From: an uncultured Cellvibrio sp.
Lineage (GTDB): Bacteria; Pseudomonadota; Gammaproteobacteria; Pseudomonadales; Cellvibrionaceae
DNA: 64,000 nt
Direction of reading: 5' to 3'
NCBI GenBank assembly: GCA_946481095.1
Contig: CAMLML010000003.1
Coordinates: forward strand, 33,380-97,379
Under the pieces are notes generated by a model. That model was not told the origin of the DNA. It saw nothing but the letters and a program-made list of their open reading frames with translations, and ran no database searches. Within the stretch, counting starts at the first letter, position 1. Each line of letters opens with the position of its first letter. Made by a program: the position numbers and the translations under genes. This document shows positions 52,564 through 61,328 of this stretch, piece after piece.

Positions 52564-53703
52564 ATGCCATCCTTAAAGCAGCAAGTGATTTATTCAGGAT
52601 TAGTGGGCGTGCTGGTGGTTCTCATCACGGCAATCGCCTTTCATTATTTGGCGCCCGGATTCAATTCTTTTTATTGGTTGTTCTTATCTGGTTTAACCTG
52701 GTTATGGGTTTGTTGGCAGTTGTGGAAATTATTGGATTTAAATCGAATGCAAATGGATTCACCTCTTTATGTCCAATTGGGATTAGCCAATCAATTAACA
52801 TTATTGCGTGGAGGGTTGATTGCATTGACAGCAGGATTTTTATTGCAACCTGCACCACCAAATGAATTGGTCTGGCTTCCGGGATTGTTGTATGGCCTTG
52901 CGGCAATTCTTGACCGCATTGATGGTTGGGTTGCACGTATTAATCGCCGAACTACACAATTGGGTTCTGAATTGGATACTGTTTACGATGCACTGGGATT
53001 ATTGGTTGCGCCTTTATTGGCGGTAAGTTATGGAAAACTTCATTGGAGTTTTTTATTAGTGAGTCTGGCCTTTTATTTTTTTCGTGCGGGAACCAATTGG
53101 CGAATTTCGCGGCATTTACCGGTATATCCTTTGTTGCCCAGTTTATTGCGCCGTACTTTTGCGGGTTTTCAAATGGGTTTTGTAGCGGTTGTGTTACTGC
53201 CCTGTTTTTCTGCAAGTGTTACCCAGCTATTGGGTGTGCTTTTTATGCTGCCACTGTTAATTGGATTTTGGGTCGATTGGTTGGTGGTATCAGGGCGAAT
53301 TGTCACCTTTGATCAGATTTCACAAAATCAAATAGTTCCGCAATTGTTTAATCGGCTGGAGCAATTGAATCTGTGTGTGATTCAACCTGTGTTGAGAATC
53401 ATCTTATGTGTATTTTTTATAGTTTATTACTGGCAATTACCCGATGAGATTATTGTTCCAGTATTTTTTATATTGATTTCCGGTATTGCATTATTAATGA
53501 TATTGCTTGGTATTGTGGGTCGCATCGGAGCATTGGTAATACTTTTGATGGTGACTGTTGTGCAAGCAGACATGACACTGACACTGGATGTGATAGTGAT
53601 TTTTTTTGCTTGTGTAAGCATTATGTTATTTGGCACCGGCAAGTTTAGTTTTTGGCAATGGGACGATCACTGGATAAATCGTCGTGATGGCGGGTTGTCC
53701 TGA
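52564..53703 (+). CDS. CDP-alcohol phosphatidyltransferase
   Basis: 379-residue inner-membrane enzyme. The full CDP-OH-P signature DxxDGxxARx8GxxxDxxxD is present: Asp117, Asp120, Gly121, Arg125, Gly134, Asp138 and Asp142. It joins CDP-diacylglycerol (or another CDP-alcohol) with an alcohol. About eight to ten hydrophobic segments are seen, more than in PgsA (about 180 residues), so it has an extra C-terminal membrane half. It overlaps the flippase-like gene by one base (TGATG). The acceptor is unknown; context suggests a modified lipid rather than phosphatidylglycerol. Confidence 0.9.
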   Translation: MPSLKQQVIYSGLVGVLVVLITAIAFHYLAPGFNSFYWLFLSGLTWLWVCWQLWKLLDLNRMQMDSPLYVQLGLANQLTLLRGGLIALTAGFLLQPAPPNELVWLPGLLYGLAAILDRIDGWVARINRRTTQLGSELDTVYDALGLLVAPLLAVSYGKLHWSFLLVSLAFYFFRAGTNWRISRHLPVYPLLPSLLRRTFAGFQMGFVAVVLLPCFSASVTQLLGVLFMLPLLIGFWVDWLVVSGRIVTFDQISQNQIVPQLFNRLEQLNLCVIQPVLRIILCVFFIVYYWQLPDEIIVPVFFILISGIALLMILLGIVGRIGALVILLMVTVVQADMTLTLDVIVIFFACVSIMLFGTGKFSFWQWDDHWINRRDGGLS

Positions 53704-54683
53704 TGCGAGCTAAATCGTTAATTCGACTGTGTTTTTGGTTAATTGCGTTGATCTTGTTGGTGACAACACTTTCGCAACTGCCACTGCATTATGTTCTTAC
53801 CGGTATCCAATCATTGAATTTGATTAACTGGATCAGTTGGATGTCATTAAATGCAGTGATTATTTTATTGCTGACATGGCGTTGGCATTTACTCATTCAG
53901 GCATTTTCTGCATTCATTCCCTTTTTAAAATTGTTATATATTCGCCAAGGTGGACAAACGGTAAGTTTCATTACACCAGGGCCACAATTTGGCGGTGAAC
54001 CTTTACAAATTTACTGGTTGTATAAAAAATCAGTTCCATTATCGACATCTATTTTTTCACTGGGGTTGGATCGTCTAATGGAATTGGTAGCAAATTTATC
54101 GGTCTTGTTACTGGCAGCGCTACTTTTGTTATCCACCAATGATTCCCATGTAATAGTTTCCAATATCCAAATTATTTTTTTCTTGTTAATAGCCATAGTC
54201 ATTTTTTTATGCGGCACAGTGGTTTTGTTTTTATATCGACCAGACTGGATTAATCGCCAGGTTCGGCGGGTGAGTGCGCGTTGGCAACAAAATGAACACT
54301 TTCAAAATTTAGGACAGCACTGGAAAAGCATAGGTAATGATTGGCAAGCATTAGTGTTTGAGCGAAAAGGTTTTTTGTTTGCAGCTGTTTTGTTATCGCT
54401 ATTGGGATGGGTTGGGCTATTGGCCGAGTTGTGGCTGGTTTTATATTTTGTCGATGTTAGCCTAGACCTCTATAGTTTTCTGTTAATTTTATTGGCACTG
54501 CGTATGGCATTATTATTACCAATACCAGGAGGTATAGGTACGGTGGAAGCAGCAGTATTTTGGTCTTTCACCAGTCTCGATTTATCCGCCCAGTCAGCAA
54601 TTAGTTTAATCGCACTAATACGCCTTCGTGATGCGATCTTGTTGCTGACAGGATTTTATTGCTTGAAAGTTGCTGATAATTGA
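53703..54683 (+). CDS. Flippase-like/UPF0104 membrane protein
   Basis: 326-residue polytopic membrane protein of the lysylphosphatidylglycerol-synthase TM region family (UPF0104, AglD2-type), with about eight hydrophobic segments. Conserved pieces are RQGGQTVSFITPGPQFGGEPLQIYWLYK and the C-terminal LPIPGGIGTVEAAVFWSF, the family signature (P..P.G.G..E). Such proteins are thought to flip lipid-linked molecules or glycolipids. It is translationally coupled to the CDP-alcohol phosphatidyltransferase, so the pair may synthesise and translocate one lipid species (inference). Confidence 0.88.
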   Translation: MRAKSLIRLCFWLIALILLVTTLSQLPLHYVLTGIQSLNLINWISWMSLNAVIILLLTWRWHLLIQAFSAFIPFLKLLYIRQGGQTVSFITPGPQFGGEPLQIYWLYKKSVPLSTSIFSLGLDRLMELVANLSVLLLAALLLLSTNDSHVIVSNIQIIFFLLIAIVIFLCGTVVLFLYRPDWINRQVRRVSARWQQNEHFQNLGQHWKSIGNDWQALVFERKGFLFAAVLLSLLGWVGLLAELWLVLYFVDVSLDLYSFLLILLALRMALLLPIPGGIGTVEAAVFWSFTSLDLSAQSAISLIALIRLRDAILLLTGFYCLKVADN

Positions 54684-54730
54684 TTGGGTTGAAAATGAAT
54701 ATATTCACGAAAAATGGAAATAGAAAATAG

Positions 54731-55189
54731 ATGAAAATTATTGTTGACGATTTGAATGGGCCGGAAATATTTAATTTATTGAATGAACACTTGCAAGATA
54801 TGCATGCGGCATCTCCACCAGAAAGTGTGCATGCTTTGGATATCAATGCGTTAAAAAAGCCAAACATTACTTTTTGGTCTATATGGGAAAATGAAAAATT
54901 AGCAGGTTGCGGAGCGATTAAAGAGCTGGGTACAACTGAAGCCGAAATAAAATCCATGAGAACTGCAAAAGAGTTTCGTCGCAAAGGTGTTGCTGCGAAA
55001 ATGCTCAACCATATAATAGCCGAAGCCAACTTAAGAAATTATAAAACTCTTTATTTGGAAACAGGAACGGTAGAATATTTTTATCCTGCAATAGAGCTCT
55101 ACAAGCGATTCGGTTTTGAAGTGTGCGAACCTTTTGCTGATTATGTGCATGATCCCTTTAGCTTGTATATGAAAAAAGTACTGAGCTAA
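54731..55189 (+). CDS. GNAT family N-acetyltransferase
   Basis: 152-residue single-domain GNAT. Motif A reads IKSMRTAKEFRRKGVAAKMLNHIIAEA (the R/Q-x-x-G-x-G/A acetyl-CoA site is RRKGVA), followed by LYLETG and YPAIELYKRFGFE typical of the C-terminal region. The substrate is unknown. The GGAAATAG ribosome-binding stretch is close before the ATG. The last 4 bp overlap the convergent PTPS-like gene. It follows the flippase-like gene by 47 bp on the same strand and may be co-transcribed with it. Confidence 0.9.
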   Translation: MKIIVDDLNGPEIFNLLNEHLQDMHAASPPESVHALDINALKKPNITFWSIWENEKLAGCGAIKELGTTEAEIKSMRTAKEFRRKGVAAKMLNHIIAEANLRNYKTLYLETGTVEYFYPAIELYKRFGFEVCEPFADYVHDPFSLYMKKVLS

Positions 55190-55563
55190 AAATCTTTAGT
55201 ATAAGCTGCCCAACAAGTTTCATTTTCCCATAGCTTCAGTGTGCAGTTGCCATTGCCCGGAGGAGTAATTAACGCTAATAATTTTTCATGGATAATGCGG
55301 CTGAAATGTTCAATGCTGGGATTTAATCCGCTGAATTCTATTTTGTCATTTAACAAACTATCGCGGAAATAATGAATCACTTTATCCAGTGCCGCTTCTA
55401 CTTCAACTATGTCAACCAAATAACCATGTTTGTCCAGAATTGAGCTTTGAATAATAAGTTCGGCGACATAGTGATGCGCATGTGGAAAATTTTCGCTGCC
55501 CCAGTCGCCACCAACTAAAAAATGATTGGCAATAAAATCGCGTTTAACACCAAGACTATACAT
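55186..55563 (-). CDS. 6-pyruvoyl-tetrahydropterin synthase/QueD-family paralogue with Cys-to-Glu change
   Basis: 125-residue PTPS-family enzyme (zinc-dependent, acting on 7,8-dihydroneopterin triphosphate in known members). Zinc ligands His14 (FIANHFL), His28 and His30 (PHAHHY) are in place. The residue that is the catalytic Cys in QueD (C-x3-HGH) is Glu24 here (ENFPHAHHY), as in PTPS-III enzymes, which make 6-hydroxymethyldihydropterin. Start: the ATG at 55563 has AGGA before it; the frame opens with TTG at 55569. It lies just upstream of the dehydrogenase/RibD-like block on the other side of a short repeat. It is not expected to be the queuosine enzyme (inference). Confidence 0.85.
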   Translation of the reverse strand: MYSLGVKRDFIANHFLVGGDWGSENFPHAHHYVAELIIQSSILDKHGYLVDIVEVEAALDKVIHYFRDSLLNDKIEFSGLNPSIEHFSRIIHEKLLALITPPGNGNCTLKLWENETCWAAYTKDF

Positions 55564-55636
55564 AATCAATTCCTGTAAGAATAAGGTTCATCACTATCTA
55601 ATAAAATACATGCGTCGTCATCTAAAATATATTCGT

Positions 55637-55664
55637 CGTCATCCCTGCGCAGGCAGGGATCCAG
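55637..55664 (+). repeat. REP-like repeat, copy 2
   Basis: GTCATCCCTGCGCAGGCAGGGATCCAGC is a version of the 37979 repeat. It lies just after the dehydrogenase stop and upstream of the PTPS-like gene. A truncated tandem GTCGTCAT series precedes it. Confidence 0.72.
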
Positions 55665-55675
55665 CTTTTAAAAAA

Positions 55676-56695
55676 TCAGTAACAAAAAATCGCTTGCAAC
55701 ACATCTGCTGGTTGCTGATCAATTGCCTGATAAATTTTTTTACTATCGCTTAATGGTACACGATGACTAATTAATTTCGCGGGCTGTGTTTGCCTGATCA
55801 TTTCCCATGCCAAATCAAAACGCCGACTTTTATTCCAGCGTCCGGTTAATTGCGGCGCAATGCTACTGACTTGACTGGTGATGATTTGCAATCGATTTCG
55901 ATGTGCTTTACCACCCAATTCAATAGCCGCTGTTTTATTACCGTACCAGCTGCCGATAACAATACGACTGTTAAATCCACTTAAATCGATTGCTGAATTG
56001 AGTGCAATAGGTGAGCCACTGACTTCATAAATAAAATCAGCGCCATGATCCAATAGTGTTTGCAATTGATTGATATCGGTTGTGCCCACCACTTTTTTTG
56101 CACCCATTTTTTTTGCCAGTTCCCGACGCGTTGCTATTGCATCCACACCGTATAATCCGGCGAGCGGAAAACGGCTTAACAACTCTGTCAGTAATAAACC
56201 AACAACCCCTAATCCCAATACCACAACCTGCTCGCCTATTTGTGGGTTGCCATCCTGAATTAAATTCACTGCCGTTTCCATATTCGCCAAAAATACTGCG
56301 TTCTCAGCTGTGATGTCATTCGGTACAGGAATGAGCGAATTTATGTCTGTCACAAAATGACTGGCATGTGGTTGAAAAGAAAATACTCTTTTATGCAGCC
56401 AATCAGCATCGACATTGGATCCAATCTGAATAATTTTTCCCACGCTCGCATATCCATATTGCAGAGGGTAATCTGTAGTTTGTTGCAAGGCCGTGATGCT
56501 GGAATCCAGCGGTATATCGTTGGGCATTTGTCCGCGATAAACCAACATTTCGGTTCCGGCACTGATAGCTGAACCTTCAGCTTGTACCAAAACCTGATTG
56601 GATTCCGCAGCAGAAAGTGATTGGTAACGCAGCTCAATTTGTTTCGCTGAAGTAAACCAGATTTGTGTTGCGGTGACAGTGTTCAATAAATTCAT
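55676..56695 (-). CDS. Zinc-binding alcohol dehydrogenase family oxidoreductase
   Basis: 339-residue medium-chain dehydrogenase/reductase. The N-terminal GroES-like part has SAISAGTEMLVYRGQMP, where the usual catalytic-zinc Cys is not evident, so it is a non-classical member (bacteriochlorophyllide-dehydrogenase-like). A Rossmann domain VVVLGLGVVGLLLTELL (about 155-171) follows. The C-terminal part ends with PLSDSKKIYQAIDQQPADVLQAIFCY. Start: the ATG at 56695 overlaps the preceding stop (ATGA), which fixes it; an upstream frame extends to 56728. It is co-transcribed with the RibD-like gene. The substrate is unknown; a pteridine or sugar-linked alcohol is possible. Confidence 0.85.
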   Translation of the reverse strand: MNLLNTVTATQIWFTSAKQIELRYQSLSAAESNQVLVQAEGSAISAGTEMLVYRGQMPNDIPLDSSITALQQTTDYPLQYGYASVGKIIQIGSNVDADWLHKRVFSFQPHASHFVTDINSLIPVPNDITAENAVFLANMETAVNLIQDGNPQIGEQVVVLGLGVVGLLLTELLSRFPLAGLYGVDAIATRRELAKKMGAKKVVGTTDINQLQTLLDHGADFIYEVSGSPIALNSAIDLSGFNSRIVIGSWYGNKTAAIELGGKAHRNRLQIITSQVSSIAPQLTGRWNKSRRFDLAWEMIRQTQPAKLISHRVPLSDSKKIYQAIDQQPADVLQAIFCY

Positions 56696-57402
56696 GCGAC
56701 TTGTTCTGTGTAATTCATTTTTCCCCATAGGATTAAATCATCGCCCAGCGGTGCGGAGAAAAAAGGTTTTATTTGCGACATAGACAAATGATTTTTTCCA
56801 GTGTGGTTAACCGCTTTATAGCCACCGATAAAACGCGGTGTGATGGTGATCACCACTGCATCTACAAAACCGGCGGATAAAAATGCGCTGATGACATTTG
56901 CGCCGCCTTCAACCATTAAACTTTTTATGCCTTTTTGCCACAATAGTTGCAGTGCACCTTGCAAACAAACACGACCCTCGGCATCAGGTTGTAAAGACGT
57001 AATTTCCAATCCTTCAATCACTTTACCGTTGTTATCAACCGTTGTGAGTACCCAGCAGCGTTTATCGGGCAAACAACAAAGGCGCGCTTTGGCGGGAATG
57101 CGCAATTGACTATCCAGTACAATGGGTTGCGGGTTGTGGCCAACCCAATGGCGAACGGTAAGTTGTGGATCATCACTGAGAACAGTGCCTATGCCGATTA
57201 AAATGCCATCGTGCATGCTGCGCAATTGATGAGTCAGGCACAAGGATTCCTGGCCACTTAAAGACAATGGCTCATCGCTGTTTAATGCGATACTGCCATC
57301 CACACTTTGTGCGTAACTCAGGGTCACGAACGGACGCCTTGAATCATCATGAGTTTGTTGCGTCGCTTGCAGCCATTGCGCAATTTGTTGATTGAGGTTC
57401 AT
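56692..57402 (-). CDS. RibD-C/dihydrofolate-reductase-like pteridine reductase
   Basis: 236-residue stand-alone RibD C-terminal-type reductase. Family motifs: RPFVTLSYAQSVDGSIA, the GIGTVLSDDPQLTVR stretch, LMVEGGANVISAFLSAG and VITITPRFIGG. The deaminase half of RibD is absent. Enzymes of this family reduce pyrimidine or pteridine intermediates with NADPH. It starts an operon with the dehydrogenase (4-bp overlap) and faces the divergent GT4/methyltransferase operon across 206 bp. The first ATG is at 57402; a GTG at 57411 is also possible. Confidence 0.88.
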   Translation of the reverse strand: MNLNQQIAQWLQATQQTHDDSRRPFVTLSYAQSVDGSIALNSDEPLSLSGQESLCLTHQLRSMHDGILIGIGTVLSDDPQLTVRHWVGHNPQPIVLDSQLRIPAKARLCCLPDKRCWVLTTVDNNGKVIEGLEITSLQPDAEGRVCLQGALQLLWQKGIKSLMVEGGANVISAFLSAGFVDAVVITITPRFIGGYKAVNHTGKNHLSMSQIKPFFSAPLGDDLILWGKMNYTEQVA

Positions 57403-57608
57403 GCAAATCACTGTGAAAAGTTGGTAACCGGTTTGTTATACAGATCCTTGGGTAAGTCGTCAAATATTCACTTTTTCAAGAATTGTTTATTTTGCAGTGT
57501 TGATAATTCATCAGCAATTTTTTCAGTGCAACTCTTGGTATTCTGCATAATAATCGGCTGCTGTTTTGTGGCATCAAAAAATTATAGGCAACACGAGCCA
57601 GGCTATTT

Positions 57609-58661
57609 ATGTTTGATATTTATTTTGTGATCCCCGGTGATATTAATACCTTGACGGGTGGTTATGGCTATGATCGAGAGTTAATTATCGGTCTGACGGC
57701 TTTGGGCTATAGATTGCGGAAGATTCAATTATCTGCCCGTTTTCCATTTCCGGATACTGTTGCTCTGGATGATGCGGCAAAACAATTTGCGGCATTGCCG
57801 GATAATGCATTGGTGATTGTTGATGGGCTTGCGTGGGGAGTTCTGGATAAAATCGCGGAAGTCGAAAAATCCCGTTTGCGAATAATTGCACTCTGCCATC
57901 ATCCACTCATGTTGGAAACAGGATTAAGCCAGTTGCAGGCAGAGCAGTTTTTTGATTCTGAAAAACGTGCATTGCTCTTGTCATCTGCTGTGATAGTTAC
58001 CAGTAAAACAACAGCTGATATATTGTGTGAGAGATTTGCAATTGCGGCTGACAATATTACGCTTGCGTTACCTGGAACCCATGAGCAAAGTTTTGCCAGC
58101 TGTGCGGGTAATCCAATGGTTTTGTTAACCATAGCCAGTCTTACCCGACGTAAAGGACACAATTTTTTAATTGAAGCACTGGCACAGTTACAGGATCTTG
58201 AATGGACTGCGCGATTTGTCGGTGGAACAGATTTTGATGTGAATTGGGTGAATGAATTAACACAACAAATTACACATTACGGGTTACAAAACCGTATTCT
58301 GTTGTTGGGGCATTGTGCTGATGTTGCCCGTGAATATTTGCAAGCAGACGTGTTTGTATTGCCCTCTTTATTTGAAGGATATGGAATGGTTTTCGCGGAA
58401 GCATTATCTTTCGGCTTGCCTATTGTTGCTGCGCGCGCGGGTGCAGTGCCTGATGTGGTTCCTGAGACTGCGGGATTATTGGTGCCTGCTGCTGATAGTA
58501 AAAGTTTGGCAATCGCCTTGCGATCTTTATTGGAAGATCCTGCATTGCGTGCACAATTGCAGGCCGGTGCAAGAAGTGCATCAGCCAATTTACCCCGCTG
58601 GCAAGACACTGCAATCTGTGTTGATCAATTAATTCGTCGATTAATAAATTCCAATAATTGA
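57609..58661 (+). CDS. Glycosyltransferase family 4
   Basis: 350-residue GT-B fold glycosyltransferase. The N-terminal domain (about 1-165) begins FDIYFVIPGD and has GGYGYDRELI; the C-terminal nucleotide-sugar domain has LLTIASLTRRKGHNFLIEAL and the EX7E motif in SLFEGYGMVFAEALSFGLPIVAARAGAVPDVV. Signal and membrane segments are absent, so it works at the cytoplasmic side. The acceptor is unknown. It is followed by the methyltransferase gene after 15 bp and is divergent from the RibD-like operon. Confidence 0.92.
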   Translation: MFDIYFVIPGDINTLTGGYGYDRELIIGLTALGYRLRKIQLSARFPFPDTVALDDAAKQFAALPDNALVIVDGLAWGVLDKIAEVEKSRLRIIALCHHPLMLETGLSQLQAEQFFDSEKRALLLSSAVIVTSKTTADILCERFAIAADNITLALPGTHEQSFASCAGNPMVLLTIASLTRRKGHNFLIEALAQLQDLEWTARFVGGTDFDVNWVNELTQQITHYGLQNRILLLGHCADVAREYLQADVFVLPSLFEGYGMVFAEALSFGLPIVAARAGAVPDVVPETAGLLVPAADSKSLAIALRSLLEDPALRAQLQAGARSASANLPRWQDTAICVDQLIRRLINSNN

Positions 58662-58676
58662 TCCAAGGTAAAAATT

Positions 58677-59486
58677 ATGTGTAGTTTTTCTGTTGCCTGG
58701 TTGGATTTACGCGAGCCCGCTGATTTTTCCGCGCGCGATAAATTTCTTGTGCAGGAGTTGTTATCCTGGCTATCCCAATCCCGTTGGAATAAATTTTCGG
58801 TAGTGGATCTGGGTGCAGGTACCGGCTCAACTTTGCGTGCATTCAGTCAATTGACTCATCCGGAAATGATGCAAAAAATGTTGTGGTGTCTGGTTGACCT
58901 TGATGAAGTATTACTTAATGAAGCCTTGCGTCGTCATCAACAGAATTATGCAATAAAAATATGCCAAGCCGACTTAACAGCCGTTGAAAAATTGCCTTTG
59001 GATAATACGCATCTTATTTCAGCTTCTGCATTATTTGATTTGGTATCCGCTGATTTTATCGATAAATTGTTTGCGCGATTAAATACGCAATCTACCGTTT
59101 TTTATGCGGCCCTTAATTACGATGGCACAACACTGTGGCATCCTGCGCATCCTCTCGATGGAAATGTATTGCAAGCATTTAATCAGGATCAGTTGCACGA
59201 TAAGGGTTTTGGTCCTGCGTTGGGGCCAGATGCGACAGAATATTTGAAAACAGCATTGGTAAAAAAAGGTTACAAAGTGTTGATGCGTCCCAGCCCATGG
59301 CAGTTGACTGCGCAAGATAAAAATTTGGTGCGCGAGTTAGTTCAGGGAATTACAGCGGCTGTAGAAAAAAGTGACGACAAGGATTTGCAATCAGGATTGG
59401 CTGAATGGAAAGTCTATCGTCTTGCTCATGCTGCAACAGGAACATGTGTTGTTGGTCATTGGGATTTGCTGGCCTTGCCTATGTAA
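58677..59486 (+). CDS. Class I SAM-dependent methyltransferase
   Basis: 269-residue Rossmann-fold methyltransferase. The SAM-binding motif I is VVDLGAGTGSTLRAF (about 41-55), followed by a DLDEVLL acidic loop (motif II) and KICQADLTAVEKL. An AAGG ribosome-binding stretch precedes the ATG. It is co-transcribed with the GT4 gene. The target molecule is unknown; from context it could be a pteridine, a sugar or a lipid headgroup. The end of the gene faces a REP-like inverted pair. Confidence 0.9.
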   Translation: MCSFSVAWLDLREPADFSARDKFLVQELLSWLSQSRWNKFSVVDLGAGTGSTLRAFSQLTHPEMMQKMLWCLVDLDEVLLNEALRRHQQNYAIKICQADLTAVEKLPLDNTHLISASALFDLVSADFIDKLFARLNTQSTVFYAALNYDGTTLWHPAHPLDGNVLQAFNQDQLHDKGFGPALGPDATEYLKTALVKKGYKVLMRPSPWQLTAQDKNLVRELVQGITAAVEKSDDKDLQSGLAEWKVYRLAHAATGTCVVGHWDLLALPM

Positions 59487-59502
59487 TTTATGCATCTTTT
59501 TT

Positions 59503-59583
59503 GTCATTCCTGCGTAGGCAGGAATCCAGTTTTTAAAAACTCGATTATTCAAAAAGCTGGATACCTGCCTTCGCAGGTATGAC
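59503..59583. repeat. REP-like inverted pair (BIME-like), copies 3 and 4
   Basis: GTCATTCCTGCGTAGGCAGG-type repeat (59503-59529) is followed by an inverted copy (59556-59583, reading AGCTGG...CAGGTATGAC) with an AT-rich spacer. The pair can form a large hairpin between convergent genes and probably terminates or protects transcripts from both sides. Confidence 0.75.
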
Positions 59584-59611
59584 GAAAAATAAAATCATGG
59601 ATGGATTTTTT

Positions 59612-61195
59612 TTATTTCGAGAAAGTTTTAATCCATTGGTTTTTCAATTCATTCATGGGCATCACCACAGCATCTTCAGCGGGAATTAAACCCTGTGTCC
59701 ATTGCCAATCATCTATTGCTGCAATAATTTTTTTATCGGCGCTAATAAAATGTACAGGTACGTCGCGATTATTATCATCAGTGACCAGTGGGGCAGGTTG
59801 GTGATCGCCCAGGATTAATATGACGGTGTTTTTATCGGCGTAATGTTCAATAAAAGATGCCAGTGTTTGTAATGTATATTCGATAGACAAACGATATTGC
59901 ATGCGAATACGTTTGTTGTCTTGCCACACTGTTTCCGGGCTATCGCCACTCGTTGCCTGAGTATTAAAGATTTCTCCGTTACCAATTTGATTCCAATTCA
60001 CCAATCGTGGCACTGGTGTCCAGGGTGCGTGTGAAGAAATCAATGCAATTTCCGCCATCACAGGTGTGCGTGATTTTTTTTTCAATTCACGGATTTGCAA
60101 GTTGGATAAAGTGTATTGATCGGGCATGGTAACCCAATTAAAGGGTTTGCCTTTGTAACCCAAATTATTGGACTGATAAATATAATCGTAGCCGTAATAA
60201 TTACCTTCGGGCCAGTCCATAGTAATAGCGGGCATTACAGCCAGTGTGCGCCATCCAGCTTGTTGGAAAAGACGGTTTAGTGTCGGATGTTGACTCATCA
60301 TTAAATTGTTGTAACGAATTTGATTGTCGATCCATAAACCTGACATGGCGGTTCCATGTGCCAGCCAACTCAATCCACCCTGGGTTGGAGAAAGTAAATA
60401 ACTGCTGCGTTGTATAAATCCTTTGGCAGACAGTTGAGTGCTGATATTTTCTATTAATGGACGAATGTGTTCTGCGTATTCCGGTTTATCCAACAGCGTA
60501 CGACCATAAGATTCTACAAAAACCACCAGCACATCCTTGCCTTGTAACTTTCGAAATAAATGGTCGGATGAATAATTGATCGCGTTGTGATTTTTTATCT
60601 GATGATGAAAGTTCTTTAAATCATCAATTGCAGTGGTTATTTCACGAGTATGTGAATACCAGTGTTGATAAAAAGGTAATGATGCTTTGTGCGATCCTGT
60701 AAGAATCAGTGTCAGCCATATTAATAAAACACTAATCGATATTTGCAGTGATACTCGTGTATTTTTTAATACCAGTCCTTGTAATTTTCCCAACAACCAA
60801 AATGCAGACCAGCATATCGCAGCTACCAGTACCAACAATAAACAGGCAATAATAATTGCCCCGGTTTTACCCAGCGAACCATTCAATAAATTCATACCAT
60901 TGGTAACAAAATAAAAATCCAATAGAGGATTGAATGGCCGGGCAAAAACCTGAAAAGTGGCTGCATCAGCAATTTTAAGAATTGTTCCCAATGCAAGTAT
61001 CAAAGCCATTGCCCAACGCAATAAAAATCCATATGGCCCGGGTATCAGTAATATCAATACCACTAGTGGTATTTCACCGGGAAATATCAGGAAAGCAGAA
61101 AAGGATAAATCTGTAAGTTGATTGGGGACGATTAACAAAAAACTGGTTAGTAACAGTGCAATCAATCCGGGTAAATGTGTCGATTGTTTAATCAT
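59612..61195 (-). CDS. LTA-synthase/sulfatase-superfamily membrane protein
   Basis: 527-residue alkaline-phosphatase-superfamily enzyme. The N-terminal half has about five hydrophobic segments (to about residue 180); the C-terminal periplasmic sulfatase-like domain has VVFVESYG with a metal-binding Glu, SPTQGGLSWLAHGT with the candidate Ser/Thr nucleophile, and LILGDHQPAPLVT with metal-binding Asp-His. It resembles lipoteichoic-acid-synthase or phosphoethanolamine-transferase relatives found in Gram-negatives, which move phospho-alcohol groups to membrane glycans. Start: the ATG at 61195 begins the first hydrophobic segment; the longer frame to 61270 is unlikely. It could act on a lipid made by the cluster at 52.6-59.5 kb (inference). 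Confidence 0.85.
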   Translation of the reverse strand: MIKQSTHLPGLIALLLTSFLLIVPNQLTDLSFSAFLIFPGEIPLVVLILLIPGPYGFLLRWAMALILALGTILKIADAATFQVFARPFNPLLDFYFVTNGMNLLNGSLGKTGAIIIACLLLVLVAAICWSAFWLLGKLQGLVLKNTRVSLQISISVLLIWLTLILTGSHKASLPFYQHWYSHTREITTAIDDLKNFHHQIKNHNAINYSSDHLFRKLQGKDVLVVFVESYGRTLLDKPEYAEHIRPLIENISTQLSAKGFIQRSSYLLSPTQGGLSWLAHGTAMSGLWIDNQIRYNNLMMSQHPTLNRLFQQAGWRTLAVMPAITMDWPEGNYYGYDYIYQSNNLGYKGKPFNWVTMPDQYTLSNLQIRELKKKSRTPVMAEIALISSHAPWTPVPRLVNWNQIGNGEIFNTQATSGDSPETVWQDNKRIRMQYRLSIEYTLQTLASFIEHYADKNTVILILGDHQPAPLVTDDNNRDVPVHFISADKKIIAAIDDWQWTQGLIPAEDAVVMPMNELKNQWIKTFSK

Positions 61196-61328
61196 GTGGT
61201 GGTTTTTATTATGGGTTGTTATTCGAGTTTGTGACCAAATCGGTGCTTGTCCGGTACCAGACGTAGCCAATATGCTACTAAAGAATTAATATTGCACGCC
61301 ACTAAAAATAACTTTGGAGAAGAACCAG

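Noticed and set aside
52536..52865. Small frame overlapping the start of the CDP-alcohol phosphatidyltransferase
   Set aside because: It lies in another frame over a gene with the complete CDP-OH-P motif and has no recognisable features.
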